A stretch of DNA of 64,000 nucleotides. Source: Limnobaculum allomyrinae. GTDB taxonomy: Bacteria; Pseudomonadota; Gammaproteobacteria; Enterobacterales; Enterobacteriaceae. The DNA lies in the NCBI RefSeq assembly GCF_016649425.1, contig NZ_JADRCR010000001.1, positions 372,001 to 436,000 on the forward strand. The letters run 5' to 3'. Positions 41,651-52,021 of the stretch are shown one piece after another. The stretch's first letter is position 1; every line of letters begins with the position of its first letter. A program made the position numbers and the translations under genes. The notes under the pieces were generated by a model that saw nothing but the letters and a program-made list of their open reading frames with translations, ran no database searches and was not told the DNA's origin.

Positions 41651-42011
41651 GATGTTTCTCCATCACTTTGGATTGCGATTTCCCTGTTGGTTTCTGCGTG
41701 CCTGACTTAATCAACACGATACCCAGCAGCAGTACTGCCAGACCAACGACTTTAACGACTGAGATTTCTTCCCCAAACAACAGCACGCTGAATGTGGTGA
41801 TCAATAAAAACCCAACGCCCTCCCACAAAGCATAGGCCACTCCCAGTGCAACACGTTTAATGGAAAGGGATAATAAAAGATAAGATAGGGTAATCATCAT
41901 ATACATAATGATGTGCCCATAAATACTTCCGGTTTCGCTGGCATATTTCATCGATAAAGTGCCAATAACTTCAGTAATAATTGCCATTAATAACAGCAGC
42001 CAATAAATCAT
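41637..42011 (-). CDS. mdtJ: Spermidine export protein MdtJ (SMR family)
   Basis: MdtJ is the longer SMR subunit of the MdtJI spermidine exporter. The 124-residue protein has four membrane helices with the key Glu in [15 protein letters not shown], the [13 protein letters not shown] motif and a soluble tail after LIKSGTQKP as in E. coli MdtJ. It is the first gene of the mdtJI pair. Confidence 0.94.
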   Translation of the reverse strand: MIYWLLLLMAIITEVIGTLSMKYASETGSIYGHIIMYMMITLSYLLLSLSIKRVALGVAYALWEGVGFLLITTFSVLLFGEEISVVKVVGLAVLLLGIVLIKSGTQKPTGKSQSKVMEKHHATA

Positions 42012-42493
42012 TTTTCTTCTCCAGATTATTTTTATTTAATAATCCTGACCACTAAATTTTTTGATGCCAAAAATAATATTTACCGACAGCAAATATTATT
42101 CATCGCAAAATAGATTAGCGACATCAGAATTAATGTATTGATATACCAAACAGGCTGGGAGAAGACGCTAAAGTGCAGAGCTCCAGTTAAGCTCACTGGC
42201 CAAAATAGCTGAAATAAAGAAGACAAAAGTTGATGTTTGTAGCACAGAACGTTGAATGTTCATCATGAAATTTGGTTGTCAGTCGTGTGATAAAACCACG
42301 ATTTGCCCTTACCCCTCCAGAATAGTTTATTTACAGCTCTATTTTTACCACAGGGAAATAACGAAAGTAAACACACAAAAGATAATATATTTATAAATTT
42401 AACCACCTTTAGTCATTGCATTAAATAACTTATATCAGTACCAGAATAGTCCCTCTGCATTAATATGCATTTAATATAATTAAAACACGGCTA
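42012..42493. other. Intergenic region between mdtJ and eda
   Basis: About 480 AT-rich bases between mdtJ and the eda terminator. I find no ORF with a ribosome site and no obvious operator; the mdtJI promoter must be near 42030-42150. Confidence 0.55.
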
Positions 42494-42530
42494 TAAAAAA
42501 ATCCCGTCGGTTATTAAGCCAACGGGATTT
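42494..42530 (-). terminator. eda terminator
   Basis: On the minus strand AAATCCCGT and ACGGGATTT form the base of a stem, strengthened by an inner GG/CC pairing, followed by seven T. It lies 25 bases after eda and ends the zwf-pgl-eda unit. Confidence 0.85.
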
Positions 42531-42555
42531 ATCTGTAACCAAACAACAGAGAGAA

Positions 42556-43197
42556 TTAACCTTTCGCGTGCGCCACTGCTTCACGAGCCAGTTCAGTAAT
42601 GCGGTTAAAATCACCCTTCGCAATAGCATCTGCCGGAACCAACCATGAACCACCCACGCACAACACACTAGGCAGCGCCAGATAGTCACGGCAGTTGTTC
42701 AGGGTAATACCACCGGTAGGACAGAAACGAACTGAAGAGATCGCGCTACAAATTGCCTGAAGCGCTTTTACGCCACCGTTAGCTTCCGCCGGGAAGAATT
42801 TGAACTCACGTAAACCGTAATCCATACCCAGCATCAGTTCAGAAACGCTACTGATTCCCGGAATCAAAGGCATATTGCCTTCAACAGCCGCCTGTAGCAA
42901 AGGCTCGGTCAAACCCGGGCTGATAGCGAATTGACCACCTGCTGCTGCAACTTCAGCCAGTTGTTGAGGGTTCAGCACTGTACCTGCTCCAATAATAGCT
43001 TCAGGCACTTCTTTGGCAATGGCGCGAATGGCGTCCATAGCACAAGGAGTACGCAAGGTCACTTCCAGTACGCGAACACCACCGGCAACTAATGCTTTAG
43101 CCAGAGGAACGGCATCTTTCAGTTCCTTAATAACAATAACAGGAACAACCGGCCCATCAGACAGGATACTTTCAGCGCTTACTTTCCAGTTTTTCAT
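42556..43197 (-). CDS. eda: KHG/KDPG aldolase Eda
   Basis: Eda splits 2-keto-3-deoxy-6-phosphogluconate into pyruvate and glyceraldehyde 3-phosphate, and also handles ketohydroxyglutarate. The 213-residue protein shows the catalytic Glu region [23 protein letters not shown], and the Schiff-base Lys in [15 protein letters not shown]. It normally forms a pair with edd; here edd is absent and pgl lies upstream. It still serves hexuronate breakdown via KDG without edd. Confidence 0.96.
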   Translation of the reverse strand: MKNWKVSAESILSDGPVVPVIVIKELKDAVPLAKALVAGGVRVLEVTLRTPCAMDAIRAIAKEVPEAIIGAGTVLNPQQLAEVAAAGGQFAISPGLTEPLLQAAVEGNMPLIPGISSVSELMLGMDYGLREFKFFPAEANGGVKALQAICSAISSVRFCPTGGITLNNCRDYLALPSVLCVGGSWLVPADAIAKGDFNRITELAREAVAHAKG

Positions 43198-43305
43198 CTC
43201 GTGAGATCTCCATGTGGCTAATCAAATACCTGACTCAGCCAGGCACGTCGCAGCCGTTAAAATAAACGTGCAACTGACTCGCCACACGCAGGATTATTTA
43301 AATCG

Positions 43306-44001
43306 TTATGCAGACCAGAACACATCTACCGGCGTATGGGTTTGGTGTATTACCGCACGGACAGGCATTTCATTAACATCATCCCCTTCCTGTGCCTGAT
43401 GGTAAACCGCCCGCTTATTCTCTCCCACCAGATGCAGGAAGATATGGCGGCTGTTCAACAAAGCAGGTAGCGTCAGCGTTAATCGGTCTAACGGTGCTGT
43501 TAATGGCGTCATTCCCATACACAGCCGTTTAGACTTCATATCCAGTGCCGGAAATAAATTCTCGGCTCCGGGAAACAATGATGCCGTATGCCCATCATCA
43601 CCCATACCCAAAATCACAACATCAAAAGGCTTAGCTATCTCTTTCAGAGATTTTTCGATCCCTTCTGCACCTTCAAATGGCGTGAGACTCTCATTCTTTA
43701 ATGAGACAAAATGTGCCGTAGCTGCGTGTTCCTGCAATAAGTTTTCACGTACCAACTTTTCATTGCTGGAATCATCACTGCTGTCCACCCAACGTTCATC
43801 AGCTAAAGTAATGGTGACCTTTTCCCAGGCCAATGGCTGCTGACTAAGCAATTTAAATAAACCTAACGGGGTTTTGCCGCCGGAGACTACAAGACTCGCT
43901 TTTCCCTTAGTATCAATTCCTTTTTGCAACTCAGAGACCACCTGTTGCGCTAAGCGGCGATTTAAATCATCCGTTGATGGGAAGTTAGTTAAGTTTGCCA
44001 T
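43306..44001 (-). CDS. pgl: 6-phosphogluconolactonase, DevB/SOL type
   Basis: This enzyme hydrolyses 6-phosphogluconolactone, the product of Zwf. The 231-residue protein has the DevB-family motifs LVVSGGKTPLGLFKLL, TLADERWV and LGMGDDGHTASLFPG. It is unrelated in fold to the YbhE-type Pgl of E. coli. I chose the ATG at 44001 (AAGG about 8 bases upstream), seven codons inside the longest frame. It lies 73 bases after zwf in the same direction, as in Pseudomonas zwf-pgl-eda operons. Confidence 0.94.
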   Translation of the reverse strand: MANLTNFPSTDDLNRRLAQQVVSELQKGIDTKGKASLVVSGGKTPLGLFKLLSQQPLAWEKVTITLADERWVDSSDDSSNEKLVRENLLQEHAATAHFVSLKNESLTPFEGAEGIEKSLKEIAKPFDVVILGMGDDGHTASLFPGAENLFPALDMKSKRLCMGMTPLTAPLDRLTLTLPALLNSRHIFLHLVGENKRAVYHQAQEGDDVNEMPVRAVIHQTHTPVDVFWSA

Positions 44002-44074
44002 GGTAGTTACCTTCATTAACAATCGTTATAGCCATCCCATTCTAACCTGAGAGGATGGCATCGTTTTGTCTTAT

Positions 44075-45550
44075 TTATTCAAATTCGCTCCATGAGCGGC
44101 CATCGCGGGTGATCATAGCAACCGATGCTACGGGCCCCCAGGTACCTGCCTGATACGGTTTTGGCGGTTCATTATCCGCAGCCCAGGCATCCATAATAGA
44201 ATCAACCCATTTCCAGGCTTCTTCGACTTCATCACGACGAACAAACAACGCCTGAATACCGCGCATGGTTTCCAACAACAAACGCTCGTAGGCATCAGCA
44301 ACGTGCTGTTCATGGAAAGTATCGGAGAAGCTCAGATCCAGTTTGGTTGTTTGCAGACGGTGCTTATGGTCCAGACCCGGCACTTTATTCAGGATCTGTA
44401 CATCTACGCCTTCATCAGGCTGAAGACGAATGGTTAAGGTATTTGGTGGTAATGTTTGGTAAGAATCTCGGAACAGATTGATTGGCAAATTCTTGAAGTA
44501 GATAACCACTTCTGAACACTTGGACGGCAAACGCTTACCGGTTCTTAAATAGAACGGTACGCCAGCCCAACGCCAGTTATCAATATCCACCCGCAGAGAG
44601 ACGAAGGTTTCGGTGTTGCTGCGCTTGTTGGCACCTTCTTCATCCAGATAGCCCGGCACTTTCTGTCCCTGAACAAACCCGGCAGTATATTGCCCCCTGA
44701 CCGTTGCTTCACGAATATTGGTGTGGTCAATGCGGCGTAGAGAACGCAGCACTTTCACTTTTTCATCACGAATACGGTCTGCACTTAAATCCACCGGGGG
44801 AGACATCGCAATCATGGTTAAAATCTGTAACAGGTGATTTTGCACCATGTCACGCATCTGCCCTGCTTTATCAAAATAACCCCAGCGCCCTTCAATACCT
44901 ACCTCTTCGGAAACGGTAATTTGAACGTGGTCAATGGCAGTATTATCCCACTTGGCAGAAAACAGCGAGTTAGCAAAACGCAGCGCTAACAGGTTCAGAA
45001 CTGTCTCTTTACCTAAATAGTGGTCGATGCGGTAAACCTGAGATTCATCAAAATACTCAGCAACCTGATCGTTAATTTCTTGAGAAGATTTTAAATCGGT
45101 ACCCAGCGGTTTTTCCATCACAACACGGCTGGGAAATTTATTTAATCCGGCTTCGCCTAAACCGCGGCAAATTGCACCAAATGTATTTGGTGGCATAGCA
45201 AAATAGTTGATGGTGACTCTGCTGGTTTGATCAAGCATCTGACCCAGTCGGTTATAGCCAGGAATATCAGTAACATCCAGATTGCAGAAGTCTAAACGTG
45301 CACTTAATCGCTTCCAAACCTCTGGATCGATTTCCTCTTTCATAAAGGTGGTCAGTGCTTTTTCGATAACATCAGTATAAGCAGCCTTATCCCAGTCAGC
45401 ACGACCTACGCCCAGAATGCGAGTATCCGGGTGAATGTGGCAGGCTTTTTCCAGTTGATAAAGTGACGGTAATAGCTTGCGGCGAGCCAGGTCACCTTTA
45501 GCGCCAAAAATGACTAAATCACAGGCTTGAGCTATCGAATCATCTACCAT
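44075..45550 (-). CDS. zwf: Glucose-6-phosphate 1-dehydrogenase
   Basis: Zwf oxidises glucose 6-phosphate with NADP, entering the pentose phosphate pathway. The 491-residue protein has the nucleotide-binding start VIFGAKGDLARRKLLPSLY and the active-site motif YRIDHYLGKE. Length equals that of E. coli. The ATG has a strong GAGGAG ribosome site. A HexR operator lies about 55-69 bases upstream, so HexR control is likely. Confidence 0.97.
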   Translation of the reverse strand: MVDDSIAQACDLVIFGAKGDLARRKLLPSLYQLEKACHIHPDTRILGVGRADWDKAAYTDVIEKALTTFMKEEIDPEVWKRLSARLDFCNLDVTDIPGYNRLGQMLDQTSRVTINYFAMPPNTFGAICRGLGEAGLNKFPSRVVMEKPLGTDLKSSQEINDQVAEYFDESQVYRIDHYLGKETVLNLLALRFANSLFSAKWDNTAIDHVQITVSEEVGIEGRWGYFDKAGQMRDMVQNHLLQILTMIAMSPPVDLSADRIRDEKVKVLRSLRRIDHTNIREATVRGQYTAGFVQGQKVPGYLDEEGANKRSNTETFVSLRVDIDNWRWAGVPFYLRTGKRLPSKCSEVVIYFKNLPINLFRDSYQTLPPNTLTIRLQPDEGVDVQILNKVPGLDHKHRLQTTKLDLSFSDTFHEQHVADAYERLLLETMRGIQALFVRRDEVEEAWKWVDSIMDAWAADNEPPKPYQAGTWGPVASVAMITRDGRSWSEFE

Positions 45551-45915
45551 AACTATCTCCTCAATTAAGCCGTAAAAATGTAGGTGTACGACTTAAAAAA
45601 ATCTTGTAATTTTATTACATAAGTAATGTACCTCTTTATCTGACCGACGTAAATAGGTGGATAAAAAAGTAAAAACCTGTAGTAAACCCTTGCGAGACTA
45701 ATAGGTAACCCATTAAATATAAAAAATATTTAGCTATCCACTTGCTCTTTTCGTGCTGTTAAAACGTTAAAATCAGATGTGAGTCAAATTTTCTGAAAAA
45801 AAATTACAAAATAATGCTTTATTACTGCACGATCTGATATCACGTAGTATATTTCCACAAATCAGAGATTGATTTCTCCTTTGAATGTAATAGGCAAATA
45901 CAGCGGGATATAAAT
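45551..45915. other. zwf-hexR divergent control region
   Basis: This 365-base AT-rich region contains the HexR operator at 45605-45619 and, near 45790-45805, a weaker half-match (AAATTACA). It must hold promoters for both genes; no ORF is present. Confidence 0.65.
45605..45619. promoter_or_regulatory. HexR operator
   Basis: TGTAATTTTATTACA is a palindrome that fits the published gammaproteobacterial HexR motif (TGTARTTWWATTACA). It stands between zwf and the divergent hexR gene, where HexR represses until KDPG binds it. Confidence 0.85.
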
Positions 45916-46755
45916 ATGCTGGAAAGAATTCACCAATTTCGAGATTCATTAAGCAAATCAGAGCAGAAAGTTGCTGATGCTATTTTAGCCGCGCCACAAA
46001 CTGCCATTCACTCCAGCATTGCTACCTTAGCTAAAATTGCCAACGTTAGCGAGCCAACCGTTAACCGTTTTTGCCGCCGGTTAAATACCAAAGGCTTTCC
46101 TGATTTTAAACTGGCGCTGGCGCAAAGTCTGGCCAATGGAACGCCTTATGTAAATCGCAATGTGGATGAAAACGACACCACCGATGCCTTTACCTATAAA
46201 ATCTTTGAATCTGCCGTTGCCAGCTTAAATATGGCGAAGAGCAGTCTTGACATTATAGCCATTAATCGAGCCGTTAACTTACTGACTCAAGCGAAAAAAA
46301 TATCATTTTTTGGCTATGGCGCCTCCTCCGTTGTTGCTCATGACGCCATGAACAAATTTTTCAGATTTAACGTTCCGGTGATCTATTTTGATGACATTGT
46401 AATGCAACGTATGAGTTGTATGAATTCCAACCAGGGTGATGTGGTAGTGTTAATTTCCCACAGTGGCAGAACCAAAAGTCTGGTTGAGCTGGCTAGCATT
46501 GCCAACCAAAATGGTGCTACGGTGATTGCCATTACTTCTCAGGGAACGCCGCTGGCAAATGCCGCCAATCTCTCTATTTTACTTGATGTTCCTGAAGATA
46601 CCGATATCTATATGCCGATGGTTTCCCGCCTTGCTCAGTTAACGATTATTGATGTATTGGCAACAGGATTTACCCTCCGCAGCAGCCTTGCCAGAGATAA
46701 CCTGAAACGCGTTAAAGATGCCCTGAAGCAATCGCGTTTTGATAAAGATCGTTAA
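45916..46755 (+). CDS. hexR: Transcriptional regulator HexR (RpiR family)
   Basis: HexR controls central carbon genes such as zwf, eda and gapA, sensing KDPG. The 279-residue protein has an RpiR-type helix-turn-helix (SIATLAKIANVSEPTVNRFCRRL, read across residues 35-57) and a SIS sugar-phosphate domain with VVVLISHSGRTKSLVELA. It is divergent from zwf and followed by pykA, the E. coli arrangement. Confidence 0.95.
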   Translation: MLERIHQFRDSLSKSEQKVADAILAAPQTAIHSSIATLAKIANVSEPTVNRFCRRLNTKGFPDFKLALAQSLANGTPYVNRNVDENDTTDAFTYKIFESAVASLNMAKSSLDIIAINRAVNLLTQAKKISFFGYGASSVVAHDAMNKFFRFNVPVIYFDDIVMQRMSCMNSNQGDVVVLISHSGRTKSLVELASIANQNGATVIAITSQGTPLANAANLSILLDVPEDTDIYMPMVSRLAQLTIIDVLATGFTLRSSLARDNLKRVKDALKQSRFDKDR

Positions 46756-47031
46756 ACTTTATTTCATGCACAGTTTCAATTAAATGAAAACACAGTTTAA
46801 TCACTAAACCTGATAATTTGATATTAAGCAAACGATTAGCCTGCTGTGATATGAAACGTGACAGCTCTTATTTGAGAAGCTAGCTATATAGTGGTATAAA
46901 ACCCCTCAGAAATTAAGACCACTGAAATTTTTTAAAGTCAGGCAGATACCATATGTCTGATTTTTATTAGTACTAACGCTTTAAAAACACACTGATTAGG
47001 TCAAAACTTATCATGTTGAATGGAGTGATAC

Positions 47032-48474
47032 ATGTCCAGAAGGCTTAGAAGAACCAAAATTGTTACCACGTTAGGCCCTGCAACCGATCGTGACAATAAC
47101 TTAGAAAAAATCATTGCCGCAGGTGCCAACGTAGTCCGCTTAAACTTCTCCCACGGAACCCCCGAAGATCACCAACTCCGCGCTAACAAAGTTCGAGAAA
47201 TCTCAGCAAAATTAGGTAAGCATGTGGCCATCTTAGGCGATTTGCAGGGGCCTAAAATTCGAGTGTCGACCTTTAAAGAAGGCAAAGTATTCCTGAATGT
47301 TGGCGACAAATTCCTGTTGGACGCTAATCTGTCTGTTGGTGATGGCGATAAAGAAAAAGTCGGTATCGATTATAAAGGCCTGCCTGCAGATGTTGTTCCC
47401 GGCGATATCCTGTTACTGGATGATGGTCGTGTACAACTGAAAGTACTTGAAGTTCAGGGAATGAAAGTGTTTACCGAAGTTACCGTTGGTGGCCCGCTGT
47501 CAAACAATAAAGGTATTAACAAGCTGGGTGGCGGCCTCTCTGCCGATGCGTTAACCGAAAAAGATAAAGCAGATATCATCACTGCTGCAAAAATCAACGT
47601 AGATTACTTAGCCGTCTCTTTCCCTCGTACCGGTGAAGATTTGAACTATGCACGCCGCCTGGCGCGCGATGCCGGTTGCAATGCTAAAATTGTCGCTAAA
47701 GTTGAACGTGCTGAGGCCGTAGCGACTGATGCAGCCATCGACGATATCATTCTGGCATCTGACTCTATCATGGTCGCTCGTGGCGATCTGGGCGTAGAAA
47801 TTGGTGACCCTGAGCTGGTTGCCGTGCAGAAAAAACTGATTTTACGTGCTCGTCAGCTAAACCGTACGGTTATCACCGCAACTCAGATGATGGAGTCGAT
47901 GATCACCAATCCAATGCCAACCCGTGCAGAAGTCATGGACGTTGCCAACGCCGTACTGGATGGTACCGATGCTGTGATGCTTTCAGCAGAAACCGCCGCC
48001 GGTCAGTATCCTGCCGAAACTGTTGCAGCAATGGCTCGCGTTTGCGTTGGGGCAGAGAAAATGCCTCGTCTGAATATATCCAAACACCGAATGGATGTGG
48101 AGTTTGACAACGTTGAAGACACCATTGCATTGTCGACGATGTATGCCGCTAACCACCTGAAAGGCATTAGCGCTATTATCGCCATGACCGAGTCGGGTCG
48201 TACCGCATTGATGATGTCTCGTATCAGTTCCGGTTTGCCTATTTTCGCTATGTCTCGTCATGAACAAACCCTGAACCTGTGTGCCCTCTACCGTGGCGTG
48301 ACACCGGTGATGTTTACGGGTGATTGCGATGGTCTGGCAGCGGCAATGGCGGCAACCAATCAACTGCGCGATCGTGGTTTCCTGATGTCTGGCGATCTGG
48401 TTATCATTACTCAGGGTGACGTGATGGCGCTGGTTGGTAGTACTAATACTTGTCGTATTCTGCGAATTGAGTAA
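47032..48474 (+). CDS. pykA: Pyruvate kinase II
   Basis: PykA makes pyruvate and ATP from phosphoenolpyruvate and is the AMP-activated isozyme. The 480-residue protein begins [19 protein letters not shown], has [12 protein letters not shown], the active-site Lys region AKVERAEAV and [12 protein letters not shown], and ends with the C-terminal regulatory domain. Length and N-terminus identify the A type and not PykF. It is 276 bases after hexR and has its own terminator. Confidence 0.96.
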   Translation: MSRRLRRTKIVTTLGPATDRDNNLEKIIAAGANVVRLNFSHGTPEDHQLRANKVREISAKLGKHVAILGDLQGPKIRVSTFKEGKVFLNVGDKFLLDANLSVGDGDKEKVGIDYKGLPADVVPGDILLLDDGRVQLKVLEVQGMKVFTEVTVGGPLSNNKGINKLGGGLSADALTEKDKADIITAAKINVDYLAVSFPRTGEDLNYARRLARDAGCNAKIVAKVERAEAVATDAAIDDIILASDSIMVARGDLGVEIGDPELVAVQKKLILRARQLNRTVITATQMMESMITNPMPTRAEVMDVANAVLDGTDAVMLSAETAAGQYPAETVAAMARVCVGAEKMPRLNISKHRMDVEFDNVEDTIALSTMYAANHLKGISAIIAMTESGRTALMMSRISSGLPIFAMSRHEQTLNLCALYRGVTPVMFTGDCDGLAAAMAATNQLRDRGFLMSGDLVIITQGDVMALVGSTNTCRILRIE

Positions 48475-48491
48475 TTCGATTTTTCATTAAT

Positions 48492-48517
48492 AAAAAGGGC
48501 CCAAATGGGCCCTTTTT
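48492..48517 (+). terminator. pykA terminator
   Basis: AAAAAGGGCCC, AAAT loop, GGGCCCTTTTT: a strong symmetrical terminator between the convergent pykA and lpxM genes. Confidence 0.9.
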
Positions 48518-48531
48518 ATTTGAAATAGAAA

Positions 48532-49509
48532 TTATTTATCCTTTGGCCACAAGTCGTTGCGCTTATAAGGCTCTGTATCGCCCTCTTTTCTGGTTTTCAG
48601 AAACTTAAGTACCCAAACATACTGTTCCGGATTAGGACGAACCAATTTCTCAACTTCTTCATTCATTCGGCGAGCAATCGTATGTTGGTCAGCGTCGGCA
48701 ATGTCGCTCATTTCCGGGTTAATATAGATATCTAAAATACCTTCATCAGAACGATAAACCGGGAATAGCGGCACAATTGCCGCATGGCATACTTTCATTA
48801 ATCGACCAACCGCAGGCAATGTTGCTTTGTAAGTAGCAAAAAAATCAACGAACTCGCTGTGTTCAGCACCATGATCCTGATCCGGCAGATAGTATCCCCA
48901 GTAGCCCTGACGTACTGAACTGATAAATGGTTTAATCCCATCCTGACGGGCATGCATCCGCCCACCAAAGCGGCGACGTACCGTATTCCACATCCAGTCA
49001 ACCAGCTCATTCTTTTGATTATGAAACATAGCCGCCATCGGCTGGCCGCGCGCTGCCATCATCATTGCCGGGATATCCACACTCCAACCGTGCGGTACCA
49101 TAAAGATCACATTGCGTCCGGAAGCACGAATAGCATCCAGTTGCTCATCACCATGCCAGCGTACTCGCTTCATCAGATATTCCGGGCTGCGTACGCTCTG
49201 CTCTACCATCAACATGGTGGAATGAACGGCGGTGACAAACATTTGTTCAATGATCGCTTCCCGTTGTTGTTCACTTAATTCAGGAAAGCAATAATATAAA
49301 TTGATTCTGGCACGACGTCGGGCACTGCCCACAAATCGGCCGGCAAGTTTAGCCAACGATGCCAACATTGGGTTTCTGATTTTTACTGGCACATAGGCCA
49401 ATAACAGCATAACGCCAACCCCCAGCCAGACGCCCCAATATTTAGGCAGAAAAAAGGACTTCTTAAATAGGGGAATAAACTCAATATTTGAACGCTGTTG
49501 TTTTTGCAT
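48532..49509 (-). CDS. lpxM: Lipid A myristoyltransferase LpxM (MsbB)
   Basis: LpxM adds the last secondary acyl chain to Kdo2-lipid A at the inner membrane. The 325-residue protein has a single N-terminal membrane helix and the acyltransferase motif VPHGWSVDIPAMMM with the catalytic HxxxxD, then MFHNQKN, RRFGGRMHARQDGIKPF and YLPDQDHG. I prefer the ATG at 49509 since IEFIPLFKKSFFLPKYWG then lies where E. coli has its start region; an upstream GTG would add 18 residues. It is downstream of mepM on the same strand, separated by a strong hairpin. Confidence 0.92.
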   Translation of the reverse strand: MQKQQRSNIEFIPLFKKSFFLPKYWGVWLGVGVMLLLAYVPVKIRNPMLASLAKLAGRFVGSARRRARINLYYCFPELSEQQREAIIEQMFVTAVHSTMLMVEQSVRSPEYLMKRVRWHGDEQLDAIRASGRNVIFMVPHGWSVDIPAMMMAARGQPMAAMFHNQKNELVDWMWNTVRRRFGGRMHARQDGIKPFISSVRQGYWGYYLPDQDHGAEHSEFVDFFATYKATLPAVGRLMKVCHAAIVPLFPVYRSDEGILDIYINPEMSDIADADQHTIARRMNEEVEKLVRPNPEQYVWVLKFLKTRKEGDTEPYKRNDLWPKDK

Positions 49510-49595
49510 GCCAAAACTCATTAGATAGATGAACAACCCTGCAGTTGATAATAGTCTGCTCACCTGATGAATAGAAATAATTAAACAGTGTTTGA

Positions 49596-49635
49596 AAAAT
49601 AGAACGCTGCCAAATGATTAGCAGCGTTCTATTTT
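49596..49635 (-). terminator. mepM terminator
   Basis: A perfect 15-bp stem (GCAGCGTTCTATTTT paired with its complement) around a 10-base loop lies 5 bases after the mepM stop, ending in a T-run on the minus strand. Confidence 0.85.
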
Positions 49636-49639
49636 ATTC

Positions 49640-50956
49640 TCAGAGATGAAGTTGTGGAACTACTTCTTTAACTTGGGCAAGATATTCCGCACGATCCTTA
49701 CCAATCAGAGAGTCAGAACGTGGAAGCGTTGCGGTTAATGGGTTTACTGCCAGCTCGTTAACCCACAGTTCATAGTGCAAATGAGGCCCGGTGGAACGAC
49801 CGGTATTGCCGGACAATGCAATACGATCGCCTCGCTTAACTCTCTGACCAGGCTTCACCAAAATCTTATTCAAGTGCATATAACGAGTGCTGTACTGGCG
49901 ACCATGACGAATCGCCACATAGTTACCTGCCGCACCGCTGAATTTAGCGACCACGACTTCGCCATCACCCACTGCCAGAACCGGAGAGCCAATCGGCATA
50001 GAGAAGTCGACCCCTTTATGCGGTGCTACACGACCGGTAATTGGATGCAAACGACGCGGGTTAAACGGCGATGTCACTTTATATTGCTTGGGCGTTGGGT
50101 AACGCAGGAAACCTTTTGCTAAACCAGAACCTTCACGGTCGTAGAATTTACCGTCGCCCGAGCGAATAGCATAATAATCTTTACCGGAGCTCTGCATTCT
50201 TACGCCAATCAATTGGCTTTGCTCATTCTTACCATCCAGCACTTCTCTGGAAAGTAATACCGAGAAACGATCGCCATTACGCAACTTACGAAAATCCAGT
50301 TGCCATTGAAGCGCTTTGGTTACCGCACGAATTTCCGAATTCGTTAAACCTGCGGCTCTGGCACTAACCAGAAAGCTCCCGTCCATTTTTCCGGTTACAA
50401 CAGCATTCTTCCACTCACCTTTTAAGGTATTGATAGTTTCTTTAAAGCCGTTCTCTGCGCGTTCATATACACGCGTCTCCCGGCGAGAAACTACCCAGGT
50501 CAACGATTGCAGCGTACCTTCATCATCCAGCACCCAGTTCAACTGCTGACCAATTTTCAGATTAGCTAATGCACTGTTCTTATTGGCCAGTAAATAAATA
50601 TCAGAGGCATCCATACCAAACTGAGTCAGAATACTGCCAAGAGTATCGCCATTAGAAACCACATATTCGTTCGGTGTTGACGCATCGCTGGTGGTTTCAT
50701 CCAACTCATCCTTAGGAATTTCATCATCAGGCGTTGGCTGATCCATCGGTTCAGCATCATCAGCATCGGTTGAAATACTGCCATCGGTTGCGGTCGTTGT
50801 GGGTAAAGGAAGCGGCGATTCCGTTATTGGTTTATATACTGCCGCCTGCCAAACCAACATACTCCAGGTGAGAAACAGAAGAGCCCCAAAGGTAAACTTA
50901 TGAGGCCGTGGTAAATTATTATAAAACAGCGCAATGGTTCTAACGACTTGGAGCAC
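49640..50956 (-). CDS. mepM: Murein DD-endopeptidase MepM
   Basis: MepM cuts peptide crosslinks in peptidoglycan and so allows cell-wall growth. The 438-residue protein has an N-terminal membrane anchor (about residues 21-40), an acidic linker, a LysM/OapA-like region (YVVSNGDTLGSILTQFG) and a C-terminal M23 domain with zinc ligands in HKGVDFSMP and HLHYELW. The start is a GTG, with the N-terminus ARTIALFYNNLPRPHK-like as in E. coli. It lies next to znuA, the standard arrangement. Confidence 0.95.
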   Translation of the reverse strand: MLQVVRTIALFYNNLPRPHKFTFGALLFLTWSMLVWQAAVYKPITESPLPLPTTTATDGSISTDADDAEPMDQPTPDDEIPKDELDETTSDASTPNEYVVSNGDTLGSILTQFGMDASDIYLLANKNSALANLKIGQQLNWVLDDEGTLQSLTWVVSRRETRVYERAENGFKETINTLKGEWKNAVVTGKMDGSFLVSARAAGLTNSEIRAVTKALQWQLDFRKLRNGDRFSVLLSREVLDGKNEQSQLIGVRMQSSGKDYYAIRSGDGKFYDREGSGLAKGFLRYPTPKQYKVTSPFNPRRLHPITGRVAPHKGVDFSMPIGSPVLAVGDGEVVVAKFSGAAGNYVAIRHGRQYSTRYMHLNKILVKPGQRVKRGDRIALSGNTGRSTGPHLHYELWVNELAVNPLTATLPRSDSLIGKDRAEYLAQVKEVVPQLHL

Positions 50957-50976
50957 TACTCGAATTCCTCGTTCTG

Positions 50977-51939
50977 TTACTCCAGGCAGCTCGTAAACTG
51001 TTGGGATAGCTGGGTCAAAAACTGTACGTAGCTATCTTTACCTAACGTTACTTTGCTGCCTAACGGATCCAGTGTTCCGATGCGGACATTCGTCCCTTGG
51101 GCGACAGCATTTATGACGGCTGGCTGGAATTGTGGCTCAGCAAAAACGCATACTGCTTTATGCTCAACCAACTGTGTTCGTATATTGTGTAAGCGTTGCG
51201 CTCCGGGCTGGATTTCGGGGTTTATCGTAAAATGCCCTAATTGGGTTAAACCGAATGTTTTCTCAAAATAATTATAAGCGTCATGGAAAACAAAATATCC
51301 TTTGCCACGCAACGGCTGCATTATATTAGCAATATTTTCTTTTGTCAGCTCTAGTTGTTTCTCGAACTGAGTAAGATTAGCATCTAATTTGTCCTTATTT
51401 TGTGGCATAAGTTCCAATAATTTGTGATGAATTGCAATTGCAGACTGTTTCGCTATTTCCGGTGACATCCAAATGTGCATATTATAGTCACCATGATGAT
51501 GGTCATGTTCGTCATGATTGTGAGCATTATCAGTATGTTGTTCATGATGCCCCTCATCATGATCGTCATCTTCACCGCCTTTAATCAATAATGGTTTTAC
51601 TGAATCCAGGCTGGCTAATGGAATTTGTTTCTTTTCATTTACCTGTTGTAATGGTTTAGTCAGAAAAGCTTCCATATCCGGACCTATCCATACAACTAAG
51701 TCCGCTGAACGTATTTTCTGGACATCTGACGGACGAAGCGCATAATCATGCGGCGATGCACCATCCGGAAGCAGTACTTCTACCGGTGTAACCCCTTCGG
51801 TAATGGCTGCCGCAATAAACCCCAGTGGTTTAGTTGAGGTTAAAACCGCGGCCGATGCGTTAACCGCGATGCCTGCTGTTAATAGTGTTCCAGCCAAAAT
51901 CATGCGGTTAAACCATTTCGTATTTGCTGTTTGCTGCAT
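50977..51939 (-). CDS. znuA: Zinc ABC transporter substrate-binding protein ZnuA
   Basis: ZnuA captures zinc in the periplasm for the ZnuBC importer. The 320-residue protein has a signal peptide, the first metal His in [16 protein letters not shown], a His/Asp-rich loop around residues 130-155 ([12 protein letters not shown]) and the other ligands near NMHIWMSPE and [16 protein letters not shown] placed the start at 51939 (alternative 51954), since the longest frame would begin inside the Zur operator. It is divergent from znuCB. Confidence 0.94.
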   Translation of the reverse strand: MQQTANTKWFNRMILAGTLLTAGIAVNASAAVLTSTKPLGFIAAAITEGVTPVEVLLPDGASPHDYALRPSDVQKIRSADLVVWIGPDMEAFLTKPLQQVNEKKQIPLASLDSVKPLLIKGGEDDDHDEGHHEQHTDNAHNHDEHDHHHGDYNMHIWMSPEIAKQSAIAIHHKLLELMPQNKDKLDANLTQFEKQLELTKENIANIMQPLRGKGYFVFHDAYNYFEKTFGLTQLGHFTINPEIQPGAQRLHNIRTQLVEHKAVCVFAEPQFQPAVINAVAQGTNVRIGTLDPLGSKVTLGKDSYVQFLTQLSQQFTSCLE

Positions 51940-51973
51940 TTGTTCTAATCTCATTTGAATAGTAATTGCCTTT

Positions 51974-51996
51974 GATATGTTATAATATAACACATC
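51974..51996. promoter_or_regulatory. Zur box in the znuA-znuC intergenic region
   Basis: The 23-base sequence from GATATGTTAT to TAACACATC is a palindrome with a single mismatched pair and fits the enterobacterial Zur box (GAAATGTTATANTATAACATTTC type). It overlaps the divergent promoter region, so both znuA and znuCB should be repressed by zinc-loaded Zur. Confidence 0.88.
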
Positions 51997-52021
51997 TTGA
52001 ATTCTGCAAGAAAAATGAAAA

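Noticed and set aside
42258-42401. 47-codon Cys-containing ORF upstream of mdtJ
   Set aside because: No ribosome site and a composition expected from AT-rich intergenic DNA.
47983-48363. 126-codon antisense ORF inside pykA
   Set aside because: His/Arg/Cys-rich shadow of pykA codons, no ribosome site.
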